Shown here: positions 1 through 8,629 of the stretch, piece after piece
Layout: each line of letters begins with the position of its first letter
Numbering within the stretch: position 1 is the first letter of the stretch
NCBI GenBank assembly: GCA_029781135.1
Contig: JAKOXH010000013.1
Span: 1 to 38,154, forward strand
Length of the DNA: 38,154 bases
DNA from: Planctomycetota bacterium
Lineage (GTDB): Bacteria; Planctomycetota; Planctomycetia; Pirellulales; Lacipirellulaceae
Direction: 5' to 3'
The notes under the pieces: generated by a model
The model's input: only the letters and a program-made list of their open reading frames with translations
Database searches by the model: none
What the model was told of the DNA's origin: nothing
Translations under genes and position numbers: made by a program

Positions 1-105
1 GTTCGCTCGCTTCACCTTCTGGCTCGTGCCGCTGAGCTTGTCGACGACATCTTCGCACCGATGACGTTCTTCCTCGGTCAGCCGGACCACGTACAGCTTG
101 CGCAT
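1..105 (-). CDS. IS630-like transposase, N-terminal part (runs off left edge)
   Basis: Only the first 35 codons lie in the window, reading leftward from an ATG at 105. A perfect AGGAGG at 112-117 with a 6-nt spacer supports this start. The peptide begins MRKLYVVRLTEEERHRCEDV and continues with a GTSQKVKRAN segment. That is the usual opening of IS630-family transposases: a short beta strand, LTEEER, then a helix-turn-helix leading into a 'RRA-ILL' segment. The DDE catalytic domain would lie outside the window. The terminal inverted repeat and TA target duplication expected for this family could not be fixed by eye; a TA at 198-199 is one possible insertion edge. The element sits against a gene that lacks its front half, so it probably inserted into that gene. 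The family call is from recalled motif similarity. Confidence 0.7.
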   Translation of the reverse strand, partial: MRKLYVVRLTEEERHRCEDVVDKLSGTSQKVKRAN

Positions 106-199
106 GGGAACCCTCCTTGGTTCGGAGACAAATCTCCCATGTCTTACCCGGAAATCGCCGATCCCGTCGATCCCAAAATCCTGCTGTGACAAAGCACTA

Positions 200-1063
200 G
201 AACAAATCGTTCGTGATGTGTTTCAGGTCGCAGCCGATCAAATCCGGATGTGGTTCGGTAGCGGACCCAAGGCGGATTTGGTTATTATGTCTGGCCGATC
301 TAGTCGTTTACCTGGACTCGATGAAATGATACGATCGGCCCTACCAGCCGACGGTAGGCCCTTCGCAATTGATTTCGTTACGCCTGGAACGTTCAGGCTT
401 GGCGACTTGCTAGAGAGCAGTGGGGCGGAGGAGACAAGTAAAAATGTGGTTTGCGCAGGTTTGGCATTGAATCTCTTCAACCGACTTGGTTTAAACCTGC
501 GAGCGATCAGAAGCAATCCAATCAACAAGCTGCTCCGTACACGAGCCATTGGCGTACTCGATGAACAATCCTTGCAGCCCCTAGCTGCTTTTCACGGCGA
601 TTTTGACTTACTCGTCGCGCCAGATAATGAACCAATTATTTCCGATGCTGAATTGGGCCCAATTGTTGTAAGATCATCGGAAGCTAAAGGGTTTTATCTC
701 GGAATCAACTTCGCAGGACTGCTCGATCCAAACCTGGAAGATTGTCATCCTGATGCGCCGCAGCCGTTCTGTCGCGTCGACATTCGCCACAGCGCTGGCA
801 CTAGCGGGCCAAAAACATTTTCTGAGCTTCGGTTCTACTTCGGCCAACGTTCGGCCACGGATATCCGTTTAGCCAGAGTGGAAATGGTCAAAAGCGGCGG
901 TGAGTTGGTGCAGAAGGAATTCGCCGAGAAAGAACCATTGTTTACGTCTTTCACCATCGGACCGCTTCAAATCAATGTTGAGCCATTTGCCAGAGACCTG
1001 GACTTTCGGAATACGGGACGCATCCATATTGACAGCGCAACCCCGATTGACCAAGACTCATGA
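200..1063 (+). pseudogene. 5'-truncated Hsp70/actin-fold ATPase, SrfB-like
   Basis: The reading frame is open from 98 to 1063, but its first ~100 bases lie inside the IS630-like end, so the apparent ATG at 98 is not the native start. The part that looks native starts near ALEQIVRDVFQ (about 195-200). It contains DLVIMSGRSSRLPGLDEMI, which matches the C-terminal nucleotide-binding motif of the Hsp70/actin fold. The 'GR-SRLPG' form resembles SrfB-type proteins. A segment of about 200 residues without a recognised domain follows. The N-terminal phosphate-binding lobe is missing, so the product is unlikely to act as an ATPase. The stop overlaps the next start (ATGA at 1060-1063), which points to an old operon with the two genes that follow. 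Left boundary uncertain by tens of bases. Confidence 0.6.
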
Positions 1064-2178
1064 GCACACAAGCCGCTTTCTTCAGCGTTAGGCAATGCGC
1101 CAAATCCAGCGTGGCCTATTTGTGCGGTGTAATGGTCACAATAACAGCCCATCATTTTGCCTTGGCTCAGCCGGGACGTTCGACGCCAAATGACGGACTC
1201 ACCCGCAACGAAAGAGCGGATGCCTCGAAAAGTGAACTCCTACAAAAGGTGGAACGATTGGAGGAGCAGGTTTCCGGCCTCGTAAACAGTGGCAAGCTTT
1301 TGAACACTGACAATAAAGAATTGAGAGGCGAATTGCAGCGCAGCCAGGAAAAGTTCCAGAGTGAGCTTGAAAACGCTCGAGCAGAATCACAAGAAATCAG
1401 CAAGGAGATCGCGGATAGTAAGAGGAAAAGTGAGGAATTCCTCGGGGAGCTACATAAGCTTAATGCGACAATCGCAGATCTCCACCGTCGCTGGGACGAC
1501 CTGAATGCCGCGCAGCGAAGTGCAGAGATGAGAATTAAGAAGTTAGAACAGGCAAATGAGGCAGGCAGTGGCGTCGTCAGTGACCTGCGGGCAAAGGTCC
1601 ACTTTTTTCGCACTTTCTCGACCGTGGCAACGATAGCGGCCGCAGGCCTTCTTTTCGGAATAATACTTTTACGTCCTTCCAAGCGCGCGCCAATTCAACG
1701 TTTACAGAGAGAGATCGATCTGAAGTCCCGCCCCGACGCTTTTCGGCAACTTGGGTGGTCGGTGGAACGAAACTGGAGTAGGCTGAGGCCAGGACAGCCT
1801 TGGCAGGAGAACTGGGTGGTCCTTATGCGTGATGCGCTGGCCTTAATTATTGAACCCGGCACGCCGGAATCGCGAGTGGAAGCGGCAGCGTTTGTCGTAA
1901 ATACATGGATTCCATTTTTGGCACAGTTTGAGCCCGACACAGTCCATTGGCATTGGACGAGTTCTCTTGCCGAATGCGTTGTACCGTTATCATGGTGCGT
2001 CGAACTAGACATGGTTCCGGCTATTGGAAACCCGCTTGCCGACGCCAAACAGAGTATCGATGCAATTTACGGGAGGGGAAACATCGTTCGAGAAGTCCTT
2101 TGTCCCGGGCGTAAGGTGCTCGATTCTAATGGCACGGTTCTAGCCCAGTCCGGAGCGGTAATTTGTGTTGGAGAATGA
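1060..2178 (+). CDS. Coiled-coil membrane protein of unknown function
   Basis: A 372-residue protein that I do not recognise. The ATG overlaps the stop of the truncated ATPase gene by ATGA and has no clear Shine-Dalgarno, so translation is probably coupled. Residues ~18-36 are hydrophobic and end in ALAQ, like a signal peptide. Residues ~55-180 form a long charged coiled coil (KVERLEEQVSGL, ELRGELQRSQ, RIKKLEQANEAG). A second hydrophobic segment lies near 187-206 (TVATIAAAGLLFGIILL), and the remaining ~165 residues are globular and tryptophan-rich (WSRLRPGQPWQENW). The likely topology is a periplasmic coiled coil with a cytoplasmic C-terminal domain. The GrpE-like nucleotide-exchange role that a coiled coil beside an Hsp70-like gene might suggest is not supported by any motif I can see. 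Confidence 0.75.
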   Translation: MSTQAAFFSVRQCAKSSVAYLCGVMVTITAHHFALAQPGRSTPNDGLTRNERADASKSELLQKVERLEEQVSGLVNSGKLLNTDNKELRGELQRSQEKFQSELENARAESQEISKEIADSKRKSEEFLGELHKLNATIADLHRRWDDLNAAQRSAEMRIKKLEQANEAGSGVVSDLRAKVHFFRTFSTVATIAAAGLLFGIILLRPSKRAPIQRLQREIDLKSRPDAFRQLGWSVERNWSRLRPGQPWQENWVVLMRDALALIIEPGTPESRVEAAAFVVNTWIPFLAQFEPDTVHWHWTSSLAECVVPLSWCVELDMVPAIGNPLADAKQSIDAIYGRGNIVREVLCPGRKVLDSNGTVLAQSGAVICVGE

Positions 2179-2181
2179 ACA

Positions 2182-2640
2182 GTGGACCTACGAGCCTCGG
2201 CCGAGCAGAAGATTAATAAGCACGACCACGTTGGGCGTTCAGTCCTCCGAGGGCACGCTAAGAGCCTCGTTTGCTTGACGCTGTGTATCGCGTTCTTCGG
2301 TACGCTGCTGTACATGACGATGCGAGCCAGTTTCATCGGTGGACTGTTCCTAACAATTGTTGCATGCGCACTGGGCGCAATAGTGGGTGCCTTGATGGCA
2401 CGAGCCAGTCACCGTGTGGTGGGAGGCGTGCCGGCCAAAGGCTGGTTCTCACCATTACGCATCAGTTGCCTCATTACGCTCGTCGCAGCAGGGCTGATCA
2501 GTTATGTTGCATTCGACAAAGTACCCACGGCGTCATGGGTCACAGGCATTCCCACGCTGGGGCCGCTGGGGCCGATTCTTGCGATTCCGGCCGCAGGGTA
2601 TTTTTGGCAGATGGCCAAGCGATTCTCGTCCATCCTTTAG
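2182..2640 (+). CDS. Small polytopic membrane protein
   Basis: A 152-residue protein starting at GTG. A GGAGA at 2170-2174 overlaps the end of the preceding gene, whose stop is only 3 nt upstream, so the two are cotranscribed. After a charged N-terminus there are about four hydrophobic segments: LVCLTLCIAFFGTLLYM, FIGGLFLTIVACALGAIVGAL, ISCLITLVAAGLISYVAF and LGPLGPILAIPAAGYFW. No family is recognised. It is the last gene of the SrfB-like three-gene run and ends 66 bp from the converging GH53 gene. Confidence 0.6.
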   Translation: MDLRASAEQKINKHDHVGRSVLRGHAKSLVCLTLCIAFFGTLLYMTMRASFIGGLFLTIVACALGAIVGALMARASHRVVGGVPAKGWFSPLRISCLITLVAAGLISYVAFDKVPTASWVTGIPTLGPLGPILAIPAAGYFWQMAKRFSSIL

Positions 2641-2705
2641 GGGCGCTTTTGGGGTTTGCCACGAAGACAAAATCATCGGAAACTTGCCTGATGGATTGAA
2701 GGACC

Positions 2706-4139
2706 TCATCGCCCTGGTGGACGGTTTTTACGAGAGTGAACAGAGTTGGTTCGGCGGACTGCCACAGCAAATATCAGCAGGAGCGTCGTTGTCGGTTCCG
2801 GCACGGCTGGGCCGGCCGCGATCTCGGAGCCGTTGCCGGCCATTTGGCCGAAGTGGGATCGCCAGGCATCGTAGTCGTCTTGTGTGTAGATCGTGCCCAG
2901 CCCCGCGCGCCAGACCGCGTAATCGGCGGCATCGACTTGGTTGTCGTGGTTGAAGTCGCCCGGAATCAGCGTCGTACCAAACAGACTCAATGCGGGCAGC
3001 GCATTGTGATTGCCATCAAACAGCGCCGTGGCGCCGCCGTTGTAGATCGTGTAGCCAGGCACTTGCACCGCTTCGGGATACCAATACACGACGCCCGCGC
3101 CCGCGTTATTGGGCAAAGTCAACATCATGTTCTGTACGTCCCTAAGGAACTGCTGTTGGCCGGCCGGGGTCGAGGGCCACTGGGGAACACCCACGCTCGA
3201 TGTTTGCCACGGGTAATTCGTTTCCAGGATCATGAGCTTCTTACTCGGAAACAGACCGGCCATCGCATTGAGATTGGACTCCAGCAGCGAGAAACTGTGA
3301 AACGCTTGCGTCGACGGGTAATAGCTGACGCCCGCAATATCGAAGTCGCTGACGTTGCCCCAGCTAGGGTTGGTGAGGTTGCCGAAGAAGTACTGCGGAT
3401 GTCCGTCTTGATCGCCCTGATCGATGTGGATGGCGACGTCAATTTTAGGACCGGCGCCTTGCGCGGCGCGCACGCCTTGGATCGCCGCATTGACGAGCGA
3501 GCCCAGGTTTTGCCAACTGGCGCGCTGCGTGGCGGTGCTGCCGCTGAACACCAGTTTGCCGCCGGCTGGATCGGACGGCGTTCCCCACAGCATGCCGTAG
3601 CTGATTTCGTTGCCCACCTGCACCAGTTCGGGCATAACGCCGGCGTTTTTAAACGCCGTGAGCGTATCTTGGGTGTACGTTCGCACGGTGGTCTGCAACT
3701 GCGTGAGATTCAGGCCGCTCCAGGCGGCTGGCTTGGTTTGCTTACCGGGATCGGCCCAGGTATCGGAGTAATGAAAGTCGAGAAGCAGTTTGGCGGTGGG
3801 GGCGTGCGCCTTGATCTGCTGAGCCAAGGCGAGGTCGTAATCCAAGGATTGAATCGCCCCGTAGTTTTGGTTGGTATAGTCGGTTTGCGGATTGACGAAG
3901 ATGCGGAGCCGGAACAGGTTGGCGCCGCGATCGTACAGCAACTGGTCCACTGGTTTTGCCGCGCCATTGTCGAAGAAAGCGACGTTCTGCTGCTGCATGA
4001 AAGTAATGAGCGACGTATCCGCGCCCATGTAGAACGGATTGGCACGAGCGATTGGCAAGAGAGCGACAATCACGTGCATTACCGCGACGAGCAGCAGTTT
4101 GCCTGTCTTGAACCAGTGTGCATGTGGGTACTTGCGCAT
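2706..4139 (-). CDS. Secreted GH53 endo-beta-1,4-galactanase with dockerin-like repeat and PEP-CTERM-like tail
   Basis: A 477-residue exported enzyme expected to cleave beta-1,4-galactan or arabinogalactan side chains internally. A signal peptide covers residues 1-33 (LLLVAVMHVIVALLPIARAN). The GH53 (beta/alpha)8 domain spans ~36-390 and shows family hallmarks: MGADTS near the start, RLRIFVNP, and DFHYSDTWADPGKQ. E178 in QVGNEISYG fits the acid/base and E306 in LMILETNYPW fits the nucleophile. Residues ~393-431 carry dockerin-like calcium-loop features (GDFNHDNQVDAADYAVW, then DDYDAWRSHFG). The end has VPEPTTTLLLIFAVAVRR, a PEP-CTERM-like sorting tail, although the following basic stretch is longer than usual. 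It lies downstream of the FecR-LamG gene with a 32-nt gap, so it is a likely target of the sigma factor. A second GH53 at 9675 lacks the dockerin and tail. Confidence 0.9.
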   Translation of the reverse strand: MRKYPHAHWFKTGKLLLVAVMHVIVALLPIARANPFYMGADTSLITFMQQQNVAFFDNGAAKPVDQLLYDRGANLFRLRIFVNPQTDYTNQNYGAIQSLDYDLALAQQIKAHAPTAKLLLDFHYSDTWADPGKQTKPAAWSGLNLTQLQTTVRTYTQDTLTAFKNAGVMPELVQVGNEISYGMLWGTPSDPAGGKLVFSGSTATQRASWQNLGSLVNAAIQGVRAAQGAGPKIDVAIHIDQGDQDGHPQYFFGNLTNPSWGNVSDFDIAGVSYYPSTQAFHSFSLLESNLNAMAGLFPSKKLMILETNYPWQTSSVGVPQWPSTPAGQQQFLRDVQNMMLTLPNNAGAGVVYWYPEAVQVPGYTIYNGGATALFDGNHNALPALSLFGTTLIPGDFNHDNQVDAADYAVWRAGLGTIYTQDDYDAWRSHFGQMAGNGSEIAAGPAVPEPTTTLLLIFAVAVRRTNSVHSRKNRPPGR

Positions 4140-4171
4140 GGCGCGTATCCGAGGTGATTGTCGCGAAACCC

Positions 4172-5932
4172 TTACGGCCGTACTTCGTGCGCATCATTCG
4201 CAGCGGTCAGTACAATCGAGTACTTCTTGGCAAGATACGCCGTTGTCTCCGCCATTTCGCGGGGCGAGAGCGCTTTATTATAGATCATCAGCTCCGCCAA
4301 ATCGCCGTGGAAGTAGTTTTGCATCCAGGCGTGCCGCCCGATGATTTTTCGCGACGTAATGGCCTGGGGGGCAAAGGCCCGCGACTCGCCGAATTGTTTG
4401 CCGTTGATGGCCAATGCGGCGCGCGAATGCGTCAGATCGTAACGGTAGGTGAGCACGATCGGCGTGTTGATACCGACGGGAACGGCATCGACACGGCCCG
4501 ATTCCACGGTGGCACTGCCGATAAAGCCGGCAAAAACTTGCGCGGAGAATAAGGTGGGCCGGAATTCACTTTCCAGCAGCGGCTCGCCAATTTGCAGGAC
4601 GCCTGGCTCGAGCGTATCGCTCAAATATCGGCTCGGCGGGCCATCGTAGTTCAGGAGCTGTCCGCCCCAGCGCCGCGTTTTATCGGCCGCGCTCGGCGAG
4701 AATTGGCAGACCAGCGCCACGGTCTGATCATCGGTTGTCGCCAGGGGAGTCGTCAGCAAATAATCGGAGTTGCCGTCAAAGCGAACGGCCGGCATTCCCG
4801 CGAGCGCAGCGGGCACGAGGAGCGGCCGGGCTGCCTCCTCGACCTGGATGGCATCCTCACCCGATTGATTGTCGCCGTACAAGATGTCTTGCCAGGCAAT
4901 GACTCGTTTCTGGGCGTCGGTCGTCACGCCCGAATCCGCCGCGAGCCACAGCGCCAAGTGGTTGCCGAGCGGAGGTTCCGCAGCTAGCTTCGTCCCACGG
5001 CGAAGGGTGAAATGGTCGGCAAATTGCCGTTCGTTCATGGCAATATCGCTCGGCCCGTCGGCCGCCGGCCGAAATTCCACCGCGTTGTTGGCGGTCACGT
5101 GATAGACCGCGTTGCGCACGTTTTCCGCTGGGCTGGGACGGCTGCACAATACTTCGCCGCGAAATACGTGCAATTCCGCGTGGCCTTCCGCACCGATGTT
5201 CAAGCCAAAAGATGTGCCGAGATCAACAAAATCGACGGCGGGGGACAGAATCGCGAAGGCAAAGGCACGGCGGGGGACGTCCGCGGTGATCTTGCCCGAC
5301 CTCAAGTATCCCACCATCGCATCACGCACCTGGAAATCGCAGGGGCCTTCCAGGACGATCTCGGCGCCGCAATCGAAAGTGATTTTGGCCATGCCGGATT
5401 GAAGGGCAATTCGGTTGCCCTGGACTAATTGCTCGCCATGATGATAGGGCGCTGCGCCAGGCGCCCACACGGCGTTCGTCAATTGAGTGAGCGTAGCCAG
5501 ACGCGAGGGTGTTTTCGCGGCGGTGGCGACTTGCGGCGCCTTTTGTGTGCTGCGCCACAAGACGTGGGCCAAGGCGGCCAGCGCCACGGTCGCGGCAAGT
5601 GCGCCGATCCACAGAATTCGGCTGCGAAAGAAACCGGCACTTGGCAAGAACCGGACTGATTTCAACGGTTTGGCAGCAGCCGCGGCCGCGGCGTTGAGGA
5701 TTTCGGCGCGCGCTCCCGGAGAAGAGGATTTAAATTGGTCCATTAATTGATGTAAGGCCGACTCCGTGAGCAGTTCCGCGACGTGTCCGTGCATCAAGCA
5801 CCAGCGCGAAACTTGCCGCGCGAATTCATCATCGGTAAGCAAGCGCTCTTCGAGCTCCGCGAGTTCCTCGCGCGTGCTGAGGCCGTCGAAATAGCGACTG
5901 ACGAGCGGAGCAATTCGGTCGTAATCCGTCAT
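4172..5932 (-). CDS. FecR-type membrane regulator fused to a LamG domain (putative anti-sigma/sensor)
   Basis: A 586-residue protein 2 nt downstream of the ECF sigma gene, so cotranscribed with it. Residues 1-60 are cytoplasmic and resemble planctomycete anti-sigma N-termini (RYFDGLSTREELAELEERL). One membrane segment lies near 104-124 (RILWIGALAATVALAALAHVLW). Residues ~150-265 form a FecR-like beta domain (QLVQGNRIALQSGMAKITF, then DLGTSFGLNIG and ELHVFRGEV). Residues ~325-575 look like a concanavalin/LamG jelly roll (ALWLAADSGV, WQDILYGDN, IIGRHAW, FHGDLAELMIYNKALSPRE). By family knowledge FecR proteins relay surface signals to ECF sigma factors. The LamG fusion suggests glycan or cell-surface binding. 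Its position beside galactanase genes fits that role, but the ligand is inferred. Confidence 0.85.
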   Translation of the reverse strand: MTDYDRIAPLVSRYFDGLSTREELAELEERLLTDDEFARQVSRWCLMHGHVAELLTESALHQLMDQFKSSSPGARAEILNAAAAAAAKPLKSVRFLPSAGFFRSRILWIGALAATVALAALAHVLWRSTQKAPQVATAAKTPSRLATLTQLTNAVWAPGAAPYHHGEQLVQGNRIALQSGMAKITFDCGAEIVLEGPCDFQVRDAMVGYLRSGKITADVPRRAFAFAILSPAVDFVDLGTSFGLNIGAEGHAELHVFRGEVLCSRPSPAENVRNAVYHVTANNAVEFRPAADGPSDIAMNERQFADHFTLRRGTKLAAEPPLGNHLALWLAADSGVTTDAQKRVIAWQDILYGDNQSGEDAIQVEEAARPLLVPAALAGMPAVRFDGNSDYLLTTPLATTDDQTVALVCQFSPSAADKTRRWGGQLLNYDGPPSRYLSDTLEPGVLQIGEPLLESEFRPTLFSAQVFAGFIGSATVESGRVDAVPVGINTPIVLTYRYDLTHSRAALAINGKQFGESRAFAPQAITSRKIIGRHAWMQNYFHGDLAELMIYNKALSPREMAETTAYLAKKYSIVLTAANDAHEVRP

Positions 5933-5934
5933 GA

Positions 5935-6498
5935 CTAAGCCCCCGATTTCGCCAATTGACGTTCAATGCAGTCATACAATGCCGCGCGGATCCGGTGCAG
6001 CATGACCGAAATTGCGGACGCCGACGTGCCGAAGCGTGCGCCGATCTCGGCCACTTTGACATTGTCACGGTAGCGCAGTTCCAGCACGTCGCGCCGACGC
6101 CCAGACACTTGCTGCAAGCACTGTCGCAGTGCTTCGCGCCGAGCTTCGCTTTCGTAACGATGTTGCTCCAGAACCTCTCCCAACCGAATGAGCGCGACTT
6201 CGCTCAACACCACGCGATCGCGAGCCTTCGTGCGGTAGTATTTCAGAATCCGGTTGCGTGCGATGCCCAAGACCCAGGCCACAAAGGAATGCCGGCGATC
6301 GTACGTTGCGAACTTCTCGGCCACGATCTGCGCAACGTCCTGCAACAAGTCTTCCGCATGATGCAAATCAAACACATTGGCAGTAATGTACGCCGAGACG
6401 ACCGATTGCGACTGGACCCACAACGCAGCCAGCTCGCGCATGGCGGCGATATTTTGCGGATCGGTCGGCGGCAAATCGGATTCCGGCGGCTGGGACAT
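5935..6498 (-). CDS. ECF sigma factor (sigma-70 family)
   Basis: A 187-residue RNA polymerase sigma factor. The chosen ATG at 6498 has AAGGAA about 11 nt upstream and gives MSQPPESD; the frame is also open to an ATG at 6573, which would add 25 unconserved-looking residues. Region 2 is seen as VSAYITANVFDLHHAEDLLQ, followed by RHSFVAWVLGIARNRILKYY, and region 4 as RRRDVLELRYRDNVKVAEIG followed by a GTSASAISVMLHRIRAAL helix-turn-helix. There is no region 1 or 3, as expected for an ECF factor. It is followed at 2 nt by the FecR-LamG gene, the usual partner arrangement. It is divergent from the PEP-CTERM genes, so it may control transcription on both sides. No target promoter motif was established. 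Confidence 0.9.
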   Translation of the reverse strand: MSQPPESDLPPTDPQNIAAMRELAALWVQSQSVVSAYITANVFDLHHAEDLLQDVAQIVAEKFATYDRRHSFVAWVLGIARNRILKYYRTKARDRVVLSEVALIRLGEVLEQHRYESEARREALRQCLQQVSGRRRDVLELRYRDNVKVAEIGARFGTSASAISVMLHRIRAALYDCIERQLAKSGA

Positions 6499-6805
6499 GA
6501 GGTTTTCGTTTCCTTGGGCTGCCCCCCGATCGTAGCAGTTCCAATCTGCCTCTCCCGCGAGGCAGAACACCAATTGACATTTGAGTTTAGCTCGACGGCT
6601 CCCCTACCTGTATTACCCTCGGGACCGAATGTCTTAACGAAAAATGGGTGCGGCTTGGTATATTATTGCTAAGATTCGTCGTTTGTAAGGAAAATAGTTT
6701 GAGAGGAGCGGAAATGGGGACTTACGTACCGGTGGGTTGCCTGCATTTCGTGTTGGCAGGACTTCGTTACGGCTAACTCCGATCTTTACCTGGGGAGAAG
6801 AACTA
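6499..6805. promoter_or_regulatory. Divergent intergenic region between sigma factor and PEP-CTERM genes
   Basis: This 307-bp gap must hold the promoters for the leftward sigma-FecR-GH53 run and the rightward PEP-CTERM run. It is AT-richer than its flanks. On the plus strand a TATATTATT stretch near 6658-6666 could be a -10 element, and a TTGACA occurs at 6573-6578, but neither has a good partner at 16-18 bp. A strong GGGGAGAAG at 6792-6800 is the ribosome-binding site of the gene at 6806. No convincing ECF-type promoter or operator was identified. Confidence 0.3.
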
Positions 6806-7555
6806 ATGACGTACAAAAAATTGGGCATTGCCGCGGTGGTCATCGCCATCGTGGTTGTGGGTACCGCCGCTAGGGGCGCTCCCTACACGGTTTCCTACTT
6901 GGATGGTGGGAACTGGCAAACGTTGTTCGTGCAAGGGTTCAATTCGAGTCTTGGCGCGACGCCGAGCCCGGGGCTCGCCAACGGCGCGCCCGTGTATCTT
7001 CAGAAGTTCGAGTTCTTCAAGTCGGGTTCCACAGACTCCGCCTCCAATATTCGCTTGGCGATTGTGAACAGCATGTTTCCGAATAATCCACTGGTTACGA
7101 ATATGACCGCCACCTCGCCAACGGTCGTCGGCCTGTCGACCAACTCAATTGCCGGCACGGCGGGAATCGCGACCGGCGACCCAATTGCATTCAACTTCAA
7201 CAACCTCGCGTTGAACTACGGCAGTGATTACGCCGCCGTGTTCGTGAATGTGGGCGCCGACGTCGGCAATGGCGCACCGCTGACACCTGTAAGAGTATCC
7301 GCATTAGCGGCGAATTACATTGACGTTGGCGGCGGCAGCTTCCATCCGGCTACCAACTATGGCACGGAGTCGCAGTATAATTACGCCACTAGTAATTTCA
7401 TCAGCGGCACCGGCTACTTTAATACTTTTAGCTATGCTGGAGACGCCAATTTCCGCGCCACGATTGAAACCGTTCCAGAACCGATTGGCTTGGCTCTGTT
7501 GCTGAGCGGCTGCGGAGTGCTTGGCCTCGCAAGAACTTGCCGACGCGGCGAGTGA
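6806..7555 (+). CDS. Exported PEP-CTERM protein
   Basis: A 249-residue secreted protein. The ATG at 6806 is chosen because GGGGAGAAG lies 5 nt upstream and the product then begins with a signal peptide (KLGIAAVVIAIVVVGTAARG). The mature part is a predicted beta-rich domain with phrases shared with the next gene: YLDGGNWQTLFVQGF, FEFFKSGSTDSASNIRLAIVN, VGLSTNSIAGTAGIATG, FNFNNLALNYGSDYAAVFVN. The C-terminus has TVPEPIGLALLLSGCGVLGL and then RTCRRGE, a canonical PEP-CTERM signal: the PEP motif, a hydrophobic helix and a basic end. By family knowledge such tails are processed by an exosortase and target proteins to the envelope or matrix. The function of the main domain is unknown. It is a paralogue of the protein at 7605. 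Confidence 0.85.
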   Translation: MTYKKLGIAAVVIAIVVVGTAARGAPYTVSYLDGGNWQTLFVQGFNSSLGATPSPGLANGAPVYLQKFEFFKSGSTDSASNIRLAIVNSMFPNNPLVTNMTATSPTVVGLSTNSIAGTAGIATGDPIAFNFNNLALNYGSDYAAVFVNVGADVGNGAPLTPVRVSALAANYIDVGGGSFHPATNYGTESQYNYATSNFISGTGYFNTFSYAGDANFRATIETVPEPIGLALLLSGCGVLGLARTCRRGE

Positions 7556-7604
7556 ACGGTGATTCGGCTAAGTGTAATCCTGTATCCGAACGATTGAGGT
7601 TGAT

Positions 7605-8591
7605 ATGGCAAAACTAGACTTCGGCGTGCGAGCAGCCGCCCTTTTAGCCGTGGGCTGCACCTGTTTGTCGGCACGTGCCATTTCGTTCACCAATTCATAT
7701 ACCGACGGCGGCACGTGGCGCACGATCTACGCTCAGGGCTTTAAGCCAAGCGTAAGCCCGAATCCCAATCCGGGGCTTGCCATTACGGATACCGTACATC
7801 TCGATCGGTTTCAGTTCTTCAAGTCGGGGACGGCCGACACGGCAGCCAATATTCAATTGGCGATCGTCAACAATATCTTTGTGAACCTACAGACGTTGAC
7901 GACGAGTTCTTCGGAGTTTGTGGGGCTTTCCACCAACACGATCGCTTCGACCGCGTCCCTGGCGACGGGGGCCGCGATCACGTTCAACTTCGACCATTTG
8001 CCCCTCACGTACGGGGCTGATACGCAGGATGACTTGGGCAACAACAATTACGCGGCGATTTTCGTCAACAACAATGCCGGCGTGTTGACGCCAGTCCTGG
8101 TATCGGCTTTGGGAGTCGACTACCTGCCAGGCCAAAACGAGATCGAATCCGACTATGGGTCGCCGGGCGACTATTACCTGTCCACCAGCAACTACACCAA
8201 TACGGATGCTTTTGGGACGTTCTTCGTCACGTTCAATCAAACCGATAGCGGCCGATATGGCGACTCGAATTTCATCGCATCTTACGATTTACCGGCCGGT
8301 GTCCCCGGCGACTACAACGGTAACGGCACGGTGGATGCAGCCGACTATGTGCTGTGGCGCAACGGCGGTCCCCTGCAGAACGAAGTTGACACACTTGGTA
8401 CCGTGACATCGGAAGACTACACGGTCTGGCGCGCGCGGTTCGGCAACACGGCCGGCAGCGCGGCGAGTGCAGACAGGCAGCCATTGGGTGCTACCAGCGT
8501 GCCAGAGCCAAGGGCGGTCGTATTCCTTGCCACGCTGATGTTCGGACTCGCGTGCGGACGAAATGGGAATCGCGCCCATCCGTCACGCTAG
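7605..8591 (+). CDS. PEP-CTERM protein with dockerin-like repeat, paralogue of upstream gene
   Basis: A 328-residue secreted protein. A GAGG 5 nt before the ATG supports the start, and a signal peptide ends near SARA. Residues ~25-215 repeat the plan of the preceding protein ([64 protein letters not shown]), so the two arose by tandem duplication. Unlike its neighbour it has a dockerin-like calcium-binding segment at ~240-285 ([20 protein letters not shown], then [11 protein letters not shown]) before the tail [20 protein letters not shown] with a basic end. It lies 49 bp downstream of its paralogue. The role is unknown; the context suggests a surface protein used with the galactan enzymes. 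Confidence 0.85.
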   Translation: MAKLDFGVRAAALLAVGCTCLSARAISFTNSYTDGGTWRTIYAQGFKPSVSPNPNPGLAITDTVHLDRFQFFKSGTADTAANIQLAIVNNIFVNLQTLTTSSSEFVGLSTNTIASTASLATGAAITFNFDHLPLTYGADTQDDLGNNNYAAIFVNNNAGVLTPVLVSALGVDYLPGQNEIESDYGSPGDYYLSTSNYTNTDAFGTFFVTFNQTDSGRYGDSNFIASYDLPAGVPGDYNGNGTVDAADYVLWRNGGPLQNEVDTLGTVTSEDYTVWRARFGNTAGSAASADRQPLGATSVPEPRAVVFLATLMFGLACGRNGNRAHPSR

Positions 8592-8629
8592 GCGCCGCCC
8601 GGTCGCAACGGTTTATGGGGAGTTGGCAT

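Noticed and set aside
2736..4157. 473-codon plus-strand open frame opposite the GH53 gene
   Set aside because: It is the antisense shadow of a gene with clear GH53 catalytic motifs; its Arg/Val/His-rich translation matches no protein pattern.
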